Positions 60,419 through 64,000 of a stretch of DNA of 64,000 nucleotides are shown here, in pieces. How positions within the stretch are numbered: position 1 is the first letter of the stretch; each line of letters begins with the position of its first letter. The DNA is from Pseudomonas lini (GTDB taxonomy: Bacteria > Pseudomonadota > Gammaproteobacteria > Pseudomonadales > Pseudomonadaceae). A program made the position numbers and the translations under genes. The notes below the pieces were generated by a model that saw only the letters and a program-made list of their open reading frames with translations, ran no database searches and was not told where the DNA came from. The DNA is taken from positions 4,216,001 to 4,280,000 of the forward strand of contig NZ_OZ061318.1 in NCBI RefSeq assembly GCF_964063345.1. Direction: 5' to 3'.

Positions 60419-61174
60419 TTAACGGCGTTCCGGCACCAGATTTTCCGCGCCACGCTCACGCACCCAGAACAGCGTTGCGCCGGCCACGGCCGCCGGCATC
60501 ATCAGAATGTTGACCACCGGAATCAGCAACACCAGATAAACCATCCCGCCAAAGCTCATGCTCTGCCAGCGTTTCTGCCGCAGCCAGGCGAGCATTTCGT
60601 TCCAGCCGAGTTTGTGGTTATCCGCCGGGTAGTCGATGTACTGGATCGCCATCATCCACACCCCGAACAACAGCCACAGCGGCGCGGCGATGATGTTGAC
60701 CACCGGGATGAACGACAGGATGAACAGCCCGATGGCCCTGGGCAGGAAGTAGCCGAGTTTGCGCATTTCCCGGGACAGGGTGCGTGGGATCATGGCGATC
60801 AGTTCGCCCCAGCTGAATGCCGGGAAGTCGTCGGTGCCACGCACCACCACTTCGACTTTCTCTGCGAGGAAGCCGTTAAACGGCGCGGCAATGATGTTGG
60901 CGAGCATGGTGAAGGTGAAGAACACCATAAACACCACCAACACGACAAAAATCGGCCAGAGAATGTAGCTGAGGAAACTCAGCCAATCGGGCAGGGACGG
61001 CATCAGCGTATCGACCCACATACTGAACTGATGGCCGGCCAGATAGATCAATCCGACGAACAGCACCAGGTTGATCGCCAGCGGCAACAACACGAACAAG
61101 CGCAGGCTTGGGCTCAGGACCAGCTTGAGGCCCTCGCGCAGGTATTGCGGGCCAGACAGAACGGGGGCGGGCAT
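60419..61174 (-). CDS. cysZ: sulfate transporter CysZ
   Basis: Inner-membrane sulfate channel/carrier feeding cysteine synthesis. The 251 residues have four or more membrane segments and the family part [28 protein letters not shown] near the N terminus; the C-terminal [10 protein letters not shown] is typical. Start at 61174 with GGAG six bases before. Divergent from trxB across 315 bases. Confidence 0.9.
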   Translation of the reverse strand: MPAPVLSGPQYLREGLKLVLSPSLRLFVLLPLAINLVLFVGLIYLAGHQFSMWVDTLMPSLPDWLSFLSYILWPIFVVLVVFMVFFTFTMLANIIAAPFNGFLAEKVEVVVRGTDDFPAFSWGELIAMIPRTLSREMRKLGYFLPRAIGLFILSFIPVVNIIAAPLWLLFGVWMMAIQYIDYPADNHKLGWNEMLAWLRQKRWQSMSFGGMVYLVLLIPVVNILMMPAAVAGATLFWVRERGAENLVPERR

Positions 61175-62452
<1,278 letters not shown>

Positions 62453-62465
62453 TTCCGTAGAAATG

Positions 62466-62492
62466 AAAAAACCGGCCTTGGCCGGTTTTTTT
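62466..62492 (+). terminator. intrinsic terminator after trxB
   Basis: AAAAACCGGCC, TT, GGCCGGTTTTTTT: short loop with A and T runs on both sides, likely active in both directions. Confidence 0.85.
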
Positions 62493-62522
62493 GTGCCCAC
62501 GATTTAGAGGCCAATCAGAAAA

Positions 62523-62614
62523 CCTGTGGGAGCGTGGCTTGCCCGCGATAGCAATTTATCCTTCCACATTGACGTCGACTGATACACCGCTATCGCGAGC
62601 AGGTTCGCTCCCAC
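62523..62614. repeat. REP inverted pair (family A, GTGG variant)
   Basis: ACCTGTGGGAGCGTGGCTTG ... CGCGAGCAGGTTCGCTCCCACA. The right arm is degenerate. Between trxB and the convergent transaminase gene. Confidence 0.83.
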
Positions 62615-62636
62615 ATGGACTGTGTGGACTCTGGAA

Positions 62637-63887
62637 TCAGGCCAATTTCTTCAAGCACGCTTCAAGAATATCCAGCCCTTCCTCCAGCACGGCCGCCTCT
62701 GTAGTCAAAGGCGCCAGCAGACGAATGATGTGGCGCGACTTGCCGCTGGGCATCAGCAACAAGCCTGAATCGCGCGCGAGAGCCAGTAACTGCGTCAACT
62801 GCGCCGAGGCCGGTGTGCCGTCGGCATTGATCAGCTCGATGCCGCGCATTGCACCGACGCCGGTCAAGCGGCCCAGATACGGTGACAGTTCGCGGGCTCG
62901 CCAGGATTCGTAGCGGCTGACAATCGCTTCTTCCTGTTGCGCACCCCAGGCGTGCAGGTGCGCGTCAGTCATTTCGTCCAAAGTCGCCAACGCGGCGGCG
63001 CAGGCGATGGGGTTGCCCGAATAGGTACCGCCCAATCCGCCCTTGGGCAAGTTATCGAGTAGCGACTTGCGCCCGACAACCGCCCCCAGCGGCACGCCGC
63101 CGGCAATGCTTTTGCCCAACAGAATCAGGTCCGGCTCAATGCCCAATCGCGAGAACGCAAACCGCTGGCCGGTACGACCGAAGCCGGACTGGATTTCATC
63201 GGCGATCAGCAGAATGCCTTTGTCATCACAGAAACGTCGCAGCGCCTGGGCGAACTCCACATCCATCGCCAGGAAACCCGCTTCGCCCTGCACCGGTTCG
63301 ACGATAAAACAGGCCACGTCATCAACATCGATCTCGACGCTGAACAGCCGCTCCATGGCCTTCAGGGCATCAAAGCAGGTCACGTCATTGTCTTTGCTGG
63401 GGAAGGGCAGGTGGAACACCGGCCCCGGTAGCACACCGACTTTCTGCTTGTACGGCGCGACTTTGCCGTTGAGGTTGAGGGTGGCGAGTGTGCGTCCGTG
63501 GAAGGCGCCGTCGAAGGCGATGACTGCCGTGCGACCGGTGGCGCCACGGACGATTTTCAGGGCGTTTTCCGCCGCCTCCGCACCGCTGTTGGTGAGCATG
63601 CCGCTGACCGAATAATCCACCGGAATAAACGCCGTCAGGCGATCCATCAGTTCGAGGTAAGGCACATGCGGGGCGGCGTTGAACGCGTAGTGGGTCAGCC
63701 GGGTAGCCTGTTCGCAAATGGCCTCGACGATGCGTGGGTGGCAATGACCGAGGTTCAGCACGCCGATACCACCGACAAAATCGATGTAGCGTTTGCCATC
63801 GGTATCCCAGACCTCGGCATTTCTGCCGTGGCTGAGCGTGACGGGATGAACGATGTTGATTGACCGACTGATGTTTTCGCTGCTCAT
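62637..63887 (-). CDS. 2-aminoadipate / 4-aminobutyrate-type transaminase
   Basis: Class III PLP aminotransferase of 416 residues. LTNSGAEAAENALKIVRG binds PLP phosphate, Asp230 (IADEIQSGFGRTG) and the Schiff-base Lys259 (LGKSIAGG) are present. Overall it resembles the P. putida 2-aminoadipate transaminase of lysine breakdown (VWDTDGKRYIDFVGGIGVLN and MPSGKSRHIIRLLAPLT), with GabT as the other option. No lysine or GABA pathway genes are beside it in the window, so the substrate is inferred. Confidence 0.85.
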   Translation of the reverse strand: MSSENISRSINIVHPVTLSHGRNAEVWDTDGKRYIDFVGGIGVLNLGHCHPRIVEAICEQATRLTHYAFNAAPHVPYLELMDRLTAFIPVDYSVSGMLTNSGAEAAENALKIVRGATGRTAVIAFDGAFHGRTLATLNLNGKVAPYKQKVGVLPGPVFHLPFPSKDNDVTCFDALKAMERLFSVEIDVDDVACFIVEPVQGEAGFLAMDVEFAQALRRFCDDKGILLIADEIQSGFGRTGQRFAFSRLGIEPDLILLGKSIAGGVPLGAVVGRKSLLDNLPKGGLGGTYSGNPIACAAALATLDEMTDAHLHAWGAQQEEAIVSRYESWRARELSPYLGRLTGVGAMRGIELINADGTPASAQLTQLLALARDSGLLLMPSGKSRHIIRLLAPLTTEAAVLEEGLDILEACLKKLA

Positions 63888-64000
63888 GGATACCGGACTC
63901 AGAAGAAGGGATGCTTCTTTTTATCTAAGCCGCGAGCAGAGGTGCCCGGCAAACGAAATAAAGTCGCCGGGTCAATATTAAAAGTCGGGATGTGCCCTGA
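63888..64000. other. upstream region of the transaminase gene, to window edge
   Basis: 113 bases with no ORF of note. AGAAG...CTTCT near 63902-63919 is a weak dyad. The promoter of the minus-strand transaminase may be here or beyond the window. Confidence 0.3.

Overview
The window is chromosomal DNA from a Pseudomonas of the fluorescens lineage. Evidence: GC-rich codon use, many Pseudomonas-type REP palindromes, and gene order that closely follows the Pseudomonas aeruginosa core genome as I remember it (blocks like PA4442-PA4484 and PA0834-PA0849). It is mostly housekeeping DNA. I see no prophage, CRISPR array, integrase, transposase, rRNA or tRNA gene.

Layout. 1-1231: a phospholipase C-like gene on the minus strand, frameshifted and cut by the window edge, behind a promoter that carries a consensus LexA box. 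1466-7008: galactarate/glucarate catabolism (kdgD, ketoglutarate semialdehyde dehydrogenase, gudP-type transporter, garD). 7193-10134: AEC transporter, carboxymuconolactone decarboxylase-like protein, Na/Ca exchanger and an RlpA-like lipoprotein. 10263-13474: gatCAB (minus). 13685-27125: the cell-shape and envelope block mreBCD-maf-rng-yhdP-nitrilase-tldD, then darP (minus) and pmbA. 27373-31152: a Fur-type operon fagA-fumC-orfX-sodA-zip. 31328-38360 (minus): kdsD-kdsC-lptC-lptA-lptB-rpoN-hpf-ptsN-rapZ-ptsO. 38637-46589: mlaFEDCB, ibaG, murA, hisG, hisD, hisC. 46706-49128 (minus): a DUF4198 periplasmic protein, a wrecked TonB receptor gene and algW. 49232-53073: Nif3-like protein, cysD, cysNC. 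53254-63887: acyltransferase, pta, DUF3565 protein, slyD, glutathione peroxidase, OYE-family reductase, glycosyltransferase, cysZ, trxB and an aminoadipate/GABA-type transaminase.

How the genes work together. garD, kdgD and the dehydrogenase convert galactarate to 2-oxoglutarate after uptake by the MFS carrier. The kds, lpt, mla, mur, mre and yhdP genes all serve envelope building and lipid asymmetry. The fagA operon supplies an iron-independent fumarase, a manganese-type superoxide dismutase and a metal carrier for iron shortage. cysD, cysNC and cysZ bring in and activate sulfate.

The most unusual points are: mreC appears to start at an AUU codon with a strong ribosome binding site, overlapping the stop of a 13-codon upstream ORF; a consensus LexA box sits over the promoter of the frameshifted phospholipase gene; a repressor-like palindrome covers the -10 box of kdgD; a TonB receptor gene is reduced to its two ends; a perfect palindrome lies upstream of cysD; and the divergent slyD and DUF3565 genes appear to share a CATG start. 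Fourteen REP-like elements of about five families fill the gaps. I did not find a clearly new multi-gene system.
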